Source of the DNA: Gammaproteobacteria bacterium
Lineage (GTDB): Bacteria; Pseudomonadota; Gammaproteobacteria; Steroidobacterales; Steroidobacteraceae
Length of the DNA: 50,117 nucleotides
Reading direction: 5' to 3'
Assembly: GCA_025358295.1 (NCBI GenBank)
Contig: JANYJY010000048.1
Span: forward strand, 1-50,117
Part shown: in pieces, positions 9,325 to 16,951 of the stretch
How the letters are laid out: each line of letters begins with the position of its first letter
How positions within the stretch are numbered: position 1 is the first letter of the stretch
The notes under the pieces: generated by a model
What the model saw: only the letters and a program-made list of their open reading frames with translations
The model's database searches: none
Told to the model about the DNA's origin: nothing
Translations under genes and position numbers: made by a program

Positions 9325-9564
9325 ATGAGCAATATCATCAATATTCACGTGGCTAAGACGCATCTGTCGCGCATTGTGGACGAAGTGGCGGCCGGCGCGG
9401 AAGTAATCATCGCTAAGGCCGGAAAGCCTATGGCCCGGCTGACTCCGCTGATCGGAGTTCGGCGCGAGAAGAAACTGGGCTTGCTCAAGGGCAAGATCAA
9501 GGTGTCCGACGATTTCAATGCGCCGTTGCCTGCAGATGTAATGGCAGATTTTGAAGGGCGCTAG
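9325..9564 (+). CDS. Phd/YefM-type antitoxin
   Basis: A 79-residue protein whose first half (VAKTHLSRIVDEVAAGAEVIIAKAGKPMARLTPL) is the Phd/YefM DNA-binding fold, seen widely as the partner of PIN toxins. The C-terminal third (FNAPLPADVMADFEGR) resembles the toxin-binding tail of VapB antitoxins of this type. The ATG follows an AAGGG-rich site. It stands 2 bases before the toxin gene and just after a perfect inverted repeat, the usual autoregulated layout. It would neutralise the toxin and repress the operon. Confidence 0.93.
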   Translation: MSNIINIHVAKTHLSRIVDEVAAGAEVIIAKAGKPMARLTPLIGVRREKKLGLLKGKIKVSDDFNAPLPADVMADFEGR

Positions 9565-9566
9565 GC

Positions 9567-9941
9567 GTGCGGGTTCTTTTAGACACACATTTGTTGCTAT
9601 GGGCGCTATCACAGCCGTCGAAACTTTCTCCGTCGGTGCGCAAAAAAATTGTCGCAGCGGAGGTTTTTGTGAGTGCCGCCTCAATTTGGGAAATCAGCAT
9701 CAAGTCTGCGATGGGGAAACTTACAGCAAATCCGGCTGAAGTTCTCGCGGCGATCGAACCCGCCGGCTTCAGCCTCCTGCCGATAACCGGCGAGCATGCG
9801 GCAAAGGTGGCTGAGCTTCCCTTGCTGCACCAGGACCCTTTCGATCGCATGCTGATTGCGCAGGCATTTGTGGAGCCGATGTTGCTGCTGACCAACGACG
9901 AAGTCTTGCGTGGCTATGGTTCATTTGTTGCGATGGGGTAG
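9567..9941 (+). CDS. PIN-domain toxin, VapC family
   Basis: A 124-residue PIN-domain ribonuclease. The acidic residues are visible: LLDTHLLLWAL (first Asp), SAASIWEISIK (Glu), HQDPFDRMLIAQA (Asp pair) and LLTNDEVL (last Asp). It starts at GTG 9567, two bases after the antitoxin stop, with a GAAGGG inside the antitoxin 3' end. VapC toxins cleave RNA, often tRNA or rRNA, and are inhibited by the paired antitoxin. The 3' end overlaps the convergent MHS transporter by 28 bases, and the codons look intact, so the toxin is probably functional. Confidence 0.93.
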   Translation: MRVLLDTHLLLWALSQPSKLSPSVRKKIVAAEVFVSAASIWEISIKSAMGKLTANPAEVLAAIEPAGFSLLPITGEHAAKVAELPLLHQDPFDRMLIAQAFVEPMLLLTNDEVLRGYGSFVAMG

Positions 9942-11233
9942 TCGCGAGTCGCCGCCATGCTCGCCGAGCGACTCCCCAAAAAGGGAATAGCCATCAACGC
10001 CACGCACGCTGCCATCATCACATACCAGGCAGGCGAATAGATCGAGCCGCCCGAGCGCTGCGTGAGCCAGGTCAGGATCATGGGTGCGAAGCCGCCGAAC
10101 AGCGTGAAGGCGCCGTTGTACACCAGCGAGGTTCCCGTCGAGCGCACGCTGGTCGGGAAGATCTCGGACAGGGCCGCGGGCGCGACGCCGACGAAGCTCG
10201 CCACCAACAGGCATACGATGCATTGCACGGTGATCAGGGTGGTCAGGCTCGGGTCGGCCTTCAGCCATATAAACAGCGGCAGCACCAGGACGAGCAGCAG
10301 TGCCGCACTCAGAAATAAACTCCTGCGCCTGCCGATCCGATCCGATAGCGAGCCGAACCAGACGCAGCCGATGACGAAGGGAATATTGCCGATGAGCGAC
10401 GCGCCGAAGGCTTGCTTGGCGCTGAAATTGAACGTGTCCGGACGTTGCACATACGTGGGCAGAAAGATCATCAACACATACACCGACACCGCCCACAGCA
10501 CGGCGACGCAAAAGCCGACGAATAAACTGCGCCCGTGTTCGCGGAAAATCTCCACCAAGGGCACCCTGCGATCCGCGTGCAGTTCGGCGCGCCTGGATGC
10601 CTCCGCCTGAAAGGCCTGGGTCTCATCCAGAGTGCGGCGCAAATACAATCCCACGGGGGCAATGAGCAATCCGAACAAGAAGGGGATCCGCCAGCCCCAG
10701 GATTGAATCTCTTGAGTGCTGAGCGAGGCGGTGACCGTGAATGCCGCTAGTGCGCCCAGGATGTTCGCCATGCCCATGCTGGCCTCGAGCCATGATGCGA
10801 CCCGGCCGCGCTGCGCCGGTTCGGCACTCTCGAGCAAATAGGCCGTCGCGCCGCCGACTTCGCCGCCCGCCGAAAATCCCTGCAGAACGCGCCCGAGCAA
10901 CAACAGAAGCGGCGCGCCGATTCCAATCGAGGCGTAAGTAGGGGACAAGGCGATGATGCCCGTGCCGGCGGCCATCAACAAGATGGTCAAAGTCAGTGCG
11001 GCTTTGCGCCCCGATCGATCGCCGAAGTTGCCGATCAGCACCGCGCCCAAGGGACGAACCACGAAACCCAAACCGAACACCAGAAAGGTCTTGAGCAGCC
11101 GCGTATTCGGATCGTCGCCGGGAAAGAAATTTCCCGCGATGTAGCCTGCAAACAAGGCGTACACCGTGAAGTCGTACCACTCGAGCATATTGCCGATCGA
11201 GGTCGCGACGATCGCGCGGGTCTTGCTGGGCAA
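9914..11233 (-). CDS. MFS transporter, metabolite:H+ symporter (MHS) family
   Basis: A 439-residue, 12-helix inner-membrane transporter. GNMLEWYDFTVYALFAGYIA and the loop GNFGDRSGRK are hallmarks of the MHS family (KgtP, ProP, ShiA and citrate carriers), as are LLGRVLQGFSAGGEVGGATAYL and WRIPFLFG. It would import a small organic acid, betaine-like or related compound with protons; the substrate is not readable. The start is TTG at 11233, 9 bases after the desaturase stop, so it is the last gene of the six-gene minus-strand run beginning at 19600. Its 3' end overlaps the VapC-type toxin gene tail-to-tail. Confidence 0.92.
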   Translation of the reverse strand: MPSKTRAIVATSIGNMLEWYDFTVYALFAGYIAGNFFPGDDPNTRLLKTFLVFGLGFVVRPLGAVLIGNFGDRSGRKAALTLTILLMAAGTGIIALSPTYASIGIGAPLLLLLGRVLQGFSAGGEVGGATAYLLESAEPAQRGRVASWLEASMGMANILGALAAFTVTASLSTQEIQSWGWRIPFLFGLLIAPVGLYLRRTLDETQAFQAEASRRAELHADRRVPLVEIFREHGRSLFVGFCVAVLWAVSVYVLMIFLPTYVQRPDTFNFSAKQAFGASLIGNIPFVIGCVWFGSLSDRIGRRRSLFLSAALLLVLVLPLFIWLKADPSLTTLITVQCIVCLLVASFVGVAPAALSEIFPTSVRSTGTSLVYNGAFTLFGGFAPMILTWLTQRSGGSIYSPAWYVMMAACVALMAIPFLGSRSASMAATRDYPIATNEP

Positions 11234-11242
11234 TTCGATGCT

Positions 11243-12145
11243 CTACAGGGTGGGGTGAACGGGACTGAATACGGGAGTCAGAAAGTATTGCCGGGCAAGC
11301 ACGGCATAGCCCGTGTACACAAACTCTCCATTACTCGCCAAAAGGCCCGCGCGATTCTCCCGATAGAAGCGCGGAATGTCGTACCAGGGCATCGCCGGTT
11401 TCAAATGATGCGCGACGTGCAGATTGTTATACAGATACAGCAATCCGAACAGCACATTGGATTCCACCGATGCGGTCCTTTGCTGCGAGTCCTCTGCGGC
11501 ACGATGCTCCGTGAAGGCCCGCAACAGTCCCAAGCTCAGGCCAGGATAGGCGACGAGCAGGCAGTACTGCCACCAAGGAAAGCCGCAGACGCCGGAGATG
11601 AACCAGAACAGAACGCCCACCGCAATCACATGCGCGGCCCAGTGCGGCAAGTGACTGAGGTCTCCCTGCCGCACGCGGTCGGTTTCCTTTTTGATGAGGC
11701 TCCACAGGCGCAGAGCCGGCCCGATGAGCAAGCGGCCGGCCATGGTCTGATTGAAACGCAGCACACCCCGCGTGACCGGTCCCATGCGCGCCCAATCTGC
11801 CTGGCGAACGTAGTAAGACTCGGTGTCGACCCCCGGCACGGTCAGATTGATGTCGCGATGATGGGTGGTATGGCTCTTGCGATACAACGGGTAGGGGAAC
11901 CAGAGCCCCAGCGGCGGAAACACGATGGCAAACCTCAGCCAGGCCGGCACGCCCCGAAAGGAATGGATGGCTTCGTGCTGCAGAGAAAAATGCCAGGCAA
12001 TCAAATACGCGCCCACCGGCAGGATGATCCACCAGGGCAGCAGCGCGTTGAACCACACCAATAAGAACCACGCGCCGTAGAGCGCCAAGGCCACCAACCA
12101 GGTGGGTCCGTCGATTCTATAAAAGGTCTGCTTTAGGCTGTGCAT
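11243..12145 (-). CDS. Membrane fatty-acid desaturase
   Basis: A 300-residue integral membrane di-iron desaturase. The three histidine clusters are present: QHEAIHS (about 56-62), SHTTHHRD (about 90-97) and NLHVAHHL (about 242-249). Hydrophobic segments flank them (ALALYGAWFLLVWF, IAVGVLFWFISGV). Proteins of this class introduce double bonds in, or hydroxylate, acyl chains or carotenoid-like lipids using O2. The spacing from the upstream PhnD-like gene (36 bases) and to the MHS gene (9 bases) places it within the operon. Substrate unknown; a lipid-like ligand of the operon is one possibility. Confidence 0.92.
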   Translation of the reverse strand: MHSLKQTFYRIDGPTWLVALALYGAWFLLVWFNALLPWWIILPVGAYLIAWHFSLQHEAIHSFRGVPAWLRFAIVFPPLGLWFPYPLYRKSHTTHHRDINLTVPGVDTESYYVRQADWARMGPVTRGVLRFNQTMAGRLLIGPALRLWSLIKKETDRVRQGDLSHLPHWAAHVIAVGVLFWFISGVCGFPWWQYCLLVAYPGLSLGLLRAFTEHRAAEDSQQRTASVESNVLFGLLYLYNNLHVAHHLKPAMPWYDIPRFYRENRAGLLASNGEFVYTGYAVLARQYFLTPVFSPVHPTL

Positions 12146-12181
12146 GGCGCGGCTCGCAGACGTAAGTCTAACGGCTAACCA

Positions 12182-13021
12182 TCAATTCGCGAAGGAAGTC
12201 GACACGGCGGCAAAGGCCGGATGCAGGGTCTGCGCGAGGCGGTGTTGCGTCCAATAGCTGCTTGCCGCCGCGAAATTCAAGCGCAACGCATCATAGGAAT
12301 CAGGGTCGGGACGTACGAACCGCTCCAGCAGTAATCCCGACATGAGCGGCGCCACGGCGGGGATTTTATGGGCATCTAGGAAGGCCGCCTGCAAGGCATC
12401 GTACCCCGGCCGCGAGGCGACCAAGGGTGGAATGGGCGTGCGTGCGGTGCGCCCGATGATGCGCAGCTGGGACGTCAAATCCCAGCGATACTTATGCAAC
12501 AAGCAATAGGCATAGGAGTCGATGGGCGCCACGTCGGCGACGCCCTCGACGACGGCAGTCATCGCCCCCAGAGGCGTGACTTGCGGGGTGATGACCTCGC
12601 CATACAGGGGGAATTTCCCGGCTACCGACATGAGGTAGTACAGGGCCGCCAAACAGCCGGACTGAGAGTCCGGCACGGTCAGCGCGATTCTACCGCCGAA
12701 GGTATCCTCGATGATCTGATAGTGGCTGTCCTTGCGGACGACCATCTCGCTCCAATACTGGGGCAAGCTGCGAAATTCGGCGGGCGAGGGTACCGGTGCG
12801 GCAATGAGCTGCGGACGCGGCTTCGAACGCGAGAAAGGCAGGCCGCACATGAAGACGGCCGCCTTATCGTCGCGCAGCCATAAATCGTCGATCGGCGCAG
12901 GCTCTGTGTGTTCGAGCAGTTGGATGTCGAGACCGGCATGTTCGATCACTGCCGTCAGCAGGCGGCGCCACAGGCCGGCTGCTTCTGGGCTCACCGAATA
13001 CATGCGGGCGTTCGCGATCAT
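12182..13021 (-). CDS. PhnD-like solute-binding fold protein without a signal peptide
   Basis: A 279-residue protein resembling the PhnD/transferrin-like periplasmic binding fold: DDLWLRDDKAAVFMCGLPFSR, IALTVPDSQSGCLAALYYL, VVEGVADVAPIDSYAYCLL and TPIPPLVAS follow the order seen in phosphonate-binding proteins. Unlike those, it begins MIANARMYSVSPEA with no signal sequence, so it is probably cytoplasmic. No ABC permease or ATPase gene is nearby. Its ATG forms an ATGA overlap with the HAL-like gene stop, which suggests coupled translation and a linked function. It could be a ligand sensor or a small-molecule-binding partner. Function not known. Confidence 0.75.
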   Translation of the reverse strand: MIANARMYSVSPEAAGLWRRLLTAVIEHAGLDIQLLEHTEPAPIDDLWLRDDKAAVFMCGLPFSRSKPRPQLIAAPVPSPAEFRSLPQYWSEMVVRKDSHYQIIEDTFGGRIALTVPDSQSGCLAALYYLMSVAGKFPLYGEVITPQVTPLGAMTAVVEGVADVAPIDSYAYCLLHKYRWDLTSQLRIIGRTARTPIPPLVASRPGYDALQAAFLDAHKIPAVAPLMSGLLLERFVRPDPDSYDALRLNFAAASSYWTQHRLAQTLHPAFAAVSTSFAN

Positions 13022-14838
13022 GGGGCCATTGAGCGGCGCGGCGCCTCGTCCGGTTCCTGCGCATTGTGGCGATAGAAGCTCACCGCGGCATGGCCGTGGA
13101 TGAAGTCCGCCGCGATTTCATGAATGGGTTGAGTCGCCGATGCCGGCCCATTGCCATTGAATGGTAGCGTGGCGCGAAACGCGGTCCATACCGCCGTCGG
13201 CGCGGCGCCGAATTCGCGCGACGGCTTCTGCGCTTTGCGCAAGTCCAGCCAGTACGTTCCGGTCAGAAGATCTTCTGCCAATAATTCGATGGTGTTGTCG
13301 ACCACCGCTCGCGCCCGAGTAACCTTGAGCCGCGTCTGGGTCTGTAGGTCCTCTACATTTTGAATCAAGGCATTGCCCTCCGGCGGCACGGGGTTGATCA
13401 GTCCCTGTATTTCCTGCATCAATGCCGTCACATCGATTTCGCTGCCTTGAGTCAAGTGGAAGCGCCCCGGTTCTCCCGGAGATTCATCGGCTGCTGCGGT
13501 CACGGTGAAGAAGGGGTTGGTGAAGCGTATGACCCGCTGGGCCACGGCCGTATCGAGATTGGCGAGCGCGATGCTGAAGGCCTCGATCTCATTGGCCATG
13601 GGGTAGGGGTCCCAATTGGCATTCGAGAATATATATCCGTGTTGGCCATGATTGCGCGCGCTGCCCTTGACGTAGAACTGAGCCAGCTGCGGCGTGCTCA
13701 ATTCCCACGAGTCGCTTGGCGACGCGCCGACGCGCACGGCCGGATTGTGATCCGAGGAATTCATTTGAATCAAAACAACATCGCGCAATTGCGCCCACGC
13801 ATGCCACGCCGAGCCCTGACGAATCGAGGAGGCGCGCAGGCTTTCGGGATCTTGAATGATCCGCTTGTCGTCCAATTCGAACAGGTAGCTGCCCTTCAGC
13901 ATGTCGAGCACCCGCGCGGCATCCCAGTTCAGCCATTTGAAGGGCCGGTTGGCTTGGACGGGCTGCGACAGCGGCGAGACACTGCTGTTCATGCCGTTCA
14001 GATCGATGGCATAGATCAGGTCCGACCAGGAAAGCGCCTCGCGGGCGTCATGCAACAGCAGCGCTGCTTGGCCGGTTGCATAGGAATTGGTGCTCTCCAA
14101 TTCGCTATCGTCCGCTCCAAAGGGCGCTAGCGGCTCAAGTCCCGCCTGATGCAACGCCGCGGCAGCTGTCATGCGCACGCCGCGATAGTAGGCATTGCCG
14201 GCGCCCACCATGGTTGCGCCAACATTGGTGAAAGGTCCCAGATCGCCTTCGCCGACCGTGCCTCGTGATTGCACCACCGGGGTGATTCGATCGTTAAGCA
14301 AATCGAGCAGACGCTGAGTGAGCTGCGGGCTTGCCGCCTCGAAACTCATGGTGTTGGCACGCACCGCCAGCATGGCGCGGACGATTTCTTCTTCGCTGAC
14401 CTCGGGGCCAAGACCCGCGAGCGCACCGCGACGGAAGATCGCGAGCTGACGCTCTTCCAGGAGCTTTTTATTCGCGGGCGACAAGGGATCGCCGGTGAAG
14501 ATGAAACGCTCGCGTCCGGAGCCCGAACCGCGGTTGAACCAATACACGGAGACGCCTTCGGCAGCCGCTTCGAGCAGCAGCGCATGTGCGTCGGCGGAAC
14601 GTTGCCGCGCCTCATCGGTCAAGGCGACCTTGGCGCCATAGCGCGCCACCTGAACCACTTGATCGACGGTGAGATCGCGGCCGGTCAATACCACCGTCTG
14701 CTCCGCCATGCTCGGCACTATCGGGTGATATGTGACAGAGGCTCCGGCGAAGGAGTTCAGCGAGGTCAGCGACAGCGCCGCGGCGGCGCACAAACCGTGG
14801 ATCACGGTGGCTCTGGAAATCAATGCCATGACATTCAC
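13018..14838 (-). CDS. Exported HAL/PAL-like protein lacking the MIO cofactor triad
   Basis: A 606-residue member of the histidine/phenylalanine ammonia-lyase superfamily with a clear signal peptide (ALISRATVIHGLCAAAALSLTSLNSFAGA). The lyases make their MIO cofactor from Ala-Ser-Gly within GSVGASGDLAPL; here residues about 193-203 read GTVGEGDLGPF, one residue shorter and with no ASG. The segment equivalent to QDPYSLR reads QDPESLR (about 326-332), replacing the catalytic Tyr. The region matching YGINTGFG reads VYWFNRGSGSG (about 96-106). The fold is well kept (SSDHNPA, ARNHGQHGYI, KVTRARAVVD). It is probably not a classical ammonia-lyase; it may bind a ligand or carry out another reaction in the periplasm. 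It sits 38 bases after the sulfotransferase gene and is coupled to the PhnD-like gene. Confidence 0.85.
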   Translation of the reverse strand: MNVMALISRATVIHGLCAAAALSLTSLNSFAGASVTYHPIVPSMAEQTVVLTGRDLTVDQVVQVARYGAKVALTDEARQRSADAHALLLEAAAEGVSVYWFNRGSGSGRERFIFTGDPLSPANKKLLEERQLAIFRRGALAGLGPEVSEEEIVRAMLAVRANTMSFEAASPQLTQRLLDLLNDRITPVVQSRGTVGEGDLGPFTNVGATMVGAGNAYYRGVRMTAAAALHQAGLEPLAPFGADDSELESTNSYATGQAALLLHDAREALSWSDLIYAIDLNGMNSSVSPLSQPVQANRPFKWLNWDAARVLDMLKGSYLFELDDKRIIQDPESLRASSIRQGSAWHAWAQLRDVVLIQMNSSDHNPAVRVGASPSDSWELSTPQLAQFYVKGSARNHGQHGYIFSNANWDPYPMANEIEAFSIALANLDTAVAQRVIRFTNPFFTVTAAADESPGEPGRFHLTQGSEIDVTALMQEIQGLINPVPPEGNALIQNVEDLQTQTRLKVTRARAVVDNTIELLAEDLLTGTYWLDLRKAQKPSREFGAAPTAVWTAFRATLPFNGNGPASATQPIHEIAADFIHGHAAVSFYRHNAQEPDEAPRRSMAP

Positions 14839-14876
14839 CTCGTGAATCGCTTAGTTGCTGTCGCGGCGGCCTGCCT

Positions 14877-16889
14877 TCAAGAATCCGCCAGTGGGCCCAG
14901 GACTTGCTTCAGCGGCCCAAGCCAGGGTTCGTAATTCCGCCATTGATCGATGCCTTCCTTGAAAATCGGCTGGCGAACCTGCTCGGAGCTCGCCGTTCTG
15001 ATGCTGCGTTCGGTCTTGTAGAACTCAACGCACTGCGTTTCGAACTCCAAGCCGCAGAACTCCAGGATCCTGCGCACATTGGCCTCAAGATTCTCGACCA
15101 CGGCTTCGTGCTCGACGCGCAGCGCCTTCCCCGGCAGCACCGAATCCCAGTGCGCCATCAGTTCCACGTAGGTCTTGTAGTACCGGCCGATGTCCTCGAG
15201 TCCGTAGGTGAACTCCTGGCCGAAGGCAAAGTATTGCTTGAAATTGCTGAAGCAGCAGGCCATGGCGTTGCGACGGGTGTCGATGATCTTGGCGTGCGGC
15301 AGAATGAGGTGAATCAGACCCACATGACGGAAATTATTCGGCATCTTGTCGATGAAAAAGGGCTTCCCGGTGCGGTAGATGCGTGTGTCCCTCAGGTATG
15401 TCTCGCCCAGGCGTCGAAAGTCTTCGTCGGTCATGTCCTGCAGCACGGCGGGGTACCGAGGGCTCATGCCGTCCTGCTCTCGTCCCTGCAAATCCAAGAC
15501 CAGGCGCGGTATATCCGCGAGTTCCATCGTGCCTTCGACACGCGAATGCGAGGCCAGGATCTGCTCGATGAGAGTGGAACCGGAGCGCGGCAATCCGACG
15601 ATGAAGATGGGAGCTGGGTCGGGCGAGCCTACTCCGGGGTGCGCGGCAAAGAACTCGCGGGTGCACACGGCCTTTTGTAGGCGGGTGTTGCGCTCGATGG
15701 GTTCGGGCCGGTAGCGGCTCTGGGATTTCTTGAGCGCATTGCCGCGTTCGTAATAGCGGAACGATTCTGCAAATTCGCCGCGATCTTCGAGCGCTTTGCC
15801 GAGAGCGAAGCACAGGTTGATGCGGTCTAGGGGATCGAGGGACGGGGCGGACTCTTCCGCGCGCATGCACGAAATCTCTGACTCCTCGAACCGATAAGTC
15901 TTGAGATTGGCGAGGCTCCAATAGGCGTCGCCGAAGCTCGGACGCACGGCTGCGGCATGGCGGTACGCCTCGATGGCCTCCTTCTGCCGGCCCATGGCTT
16001 TGAGGGAATGCGCGATCGATAAGTGTAGTTCGCTGACTTGCACTGTCTGCGCGGCGTCCACCAACAGCGCCCGGTAGAGCTCGAGTGCCTGTTCGTGATC
16101 GCCCATGCCCACCTTCGTGGTGGCGTAGGTCGTGCGGTAAGCCCGATTGTTAGGCTCGACGAGGAGCAACTTCTCGAGCTGCGCAATGGCCGCAAGATGC
16201 TTGTGACGCTTGAGCAGGGCGATGGCGTAATCGTAGCGCGCGGCATTGTAGTCCGGCGCGACGGCAAGGACCGCCTCCAGCAGCACCTCGGCGTCGTCCA
16301 GAACGTCACTCGCGAGACCGATGCGCGCCAGCAGGCGCATGCCTTCGACGTGATCGCCGTGCTTGAGCAAGAATGCGCGTACGATCGCTTCCGCCGCGGG
16401 GAGTTCGCCGTCGGAGAACAGCGCCGTGGCCGTGACTACGTCGGGTGGCAGTTTGGCGAGCGTCGCCACGTGCGCGCCCGCCATGGCGGCGTTTTCGATC
16501 TGCCCGCTCATCTGGTATAGATTCTGGAGCGTGCGCCAGCTGGCCGGCAGAGCTGTGTTGATATTCACCGCATGCAAGAACGCGTCGATGGCCCGCGGCG
16601 CGTCGCGCAAGGCGACGTAGCAATGACCGCGCTCCTGATACAGGCGGCTGAAATTCGGCTGCAGCTTCTGCAGCCGCTCCAGAGTGGCGAGGGCGTCGGG
16701 AATCCTATTCAGGTTCCGTTGGCTCACGGCCGTCATGTACAGGACATCGCGATTTTCCGGCACCTTCAGTGCGAGCGCTTCCGCCGCGGCAAGCGCAGCA
16801 TCGAACTGGTTGCGTTCCATCAGCGCGCGAATGCGCATCACTTCCGTTTCGACGGGTGACGCGGCGGGGGCTGTAACGGCTGATTGCAT
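14877..16889 (-). CDS. TPR-repeat sulfotransferase (module copy 1)
   Basis: A 670-residue protein. Residues about 20-350 are TPR-like helical repeats (for example AIDAFLHAVNINTALPASW, ALELYRALLV, AIEAYRHAAAVRPSFGDAYWSLANL), and about 425-650 form a PAPS-dependent sulfotransferase domain with the 5'-phosphosulfate loop FIVGLPRSGSTLIEQIL, then FIDKMPNNFRHV and RRNAMACCFSNFKQ. The frame is open to an ATG at 16913, but that ATG lies in a terminator hairpin. The ATG at 16889 (MQSAVTAP...) aligns with the start of the paralogue at 22290. It would transfer sulfate from PAPS to a protein, peptide or other acceptor; the acceptor is unknown. It lies between a TonB-dependent receptor and the HAL-like gene. 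Confidence 0.9.
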   Translation of the reverse strand: MQSAVTAPAASPVETEVMRIRALMERNQFDAALAAAEALALKVPENRDVLYMTAVSQRNLNRIPDALATLERLQKLQPNFSRLYQERGHCYVALRDAPRAIDAFLHAVNINTALPASWRTLQNLYQMSGQIENAAMAGAHVATLAKLPPDVVTATALFSDGELPAAEAIVRAFLLKHGDHVEGMRLLARIGLASDVLDDAEVLLEAVLAVAPDYNAARYDYAIALLKRHKHLAAIAQLEKLLLVEPNNRAYRTTYATTKVGMGDHEQALELYRALLVDAAQTVQVSELHLSIAHSLKAMGRQKEAIEAYRHAAAVRPSFGDAYWSLANLKTYRFEESEISCMRAEESAPSLDPLDRINLCFALGKALEDRGEFAESFRYYERGNALKKSQSRYRPEPIERNTRLQKAVCTREFFAAHPGVGSPDPAPIFIVGLPRSGSTLIEQILASHSRVEGTMELADIPRLVLDLQGREQDGMSPRYPAVLQDMTDEDFRRLGETYLRDTRIYRTGKPFFIDKMPNNFRHVGLIHLILPHAKIIDTRRNAMACCFSNFKQYFAFGQEFTYGLEDIGRYYKTYVELMAHWDSVLPGKALRVEHEAVVENLEANVRRILEFCGLEFETQCVEFYKTERSIRTASSEQVRQPIFKEGIDQWRNYEPWLGPLKQVLGPLADS

Positions 16890-16898
16890 TTTTCCCAA

Positions 16899-16925
16899 GA
16901 AAAAGGCGGGCATGTGCCCGCCTTT
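16899..16925 (-). terminator. Intrinsic terminator between receptor 1 and sulfotransferase 1
   Basis: In the minus-strand RNA, AAAGGCGGGCA pairs with TGCCCGCCTTT (plus positions 16902-16912 and 16915-16925; effectively a 9-bp stem with a 6-base loop), and five U residues follow. It begins 27 bases after the receptor stop and directly precedes the sulfotransferase start, so it should lower or gate transcription of the downstream genes. The same stem core occurs in module copy 2. Confidence 0.85.
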
Positions 16926-16951
16926 AATTCTACCGCGTCCGACTGTCGAGG

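Noticed and set aside
16890-16913. Eight extra N-terminal residues (MPAFFLGK) on sulfotransferase 1 from the ATG at 16913
   Set aside because: They are encoded by the terminator hairpin and U-run, and the paralogue has no counterpart; the ATG at 16889 aligns instead.
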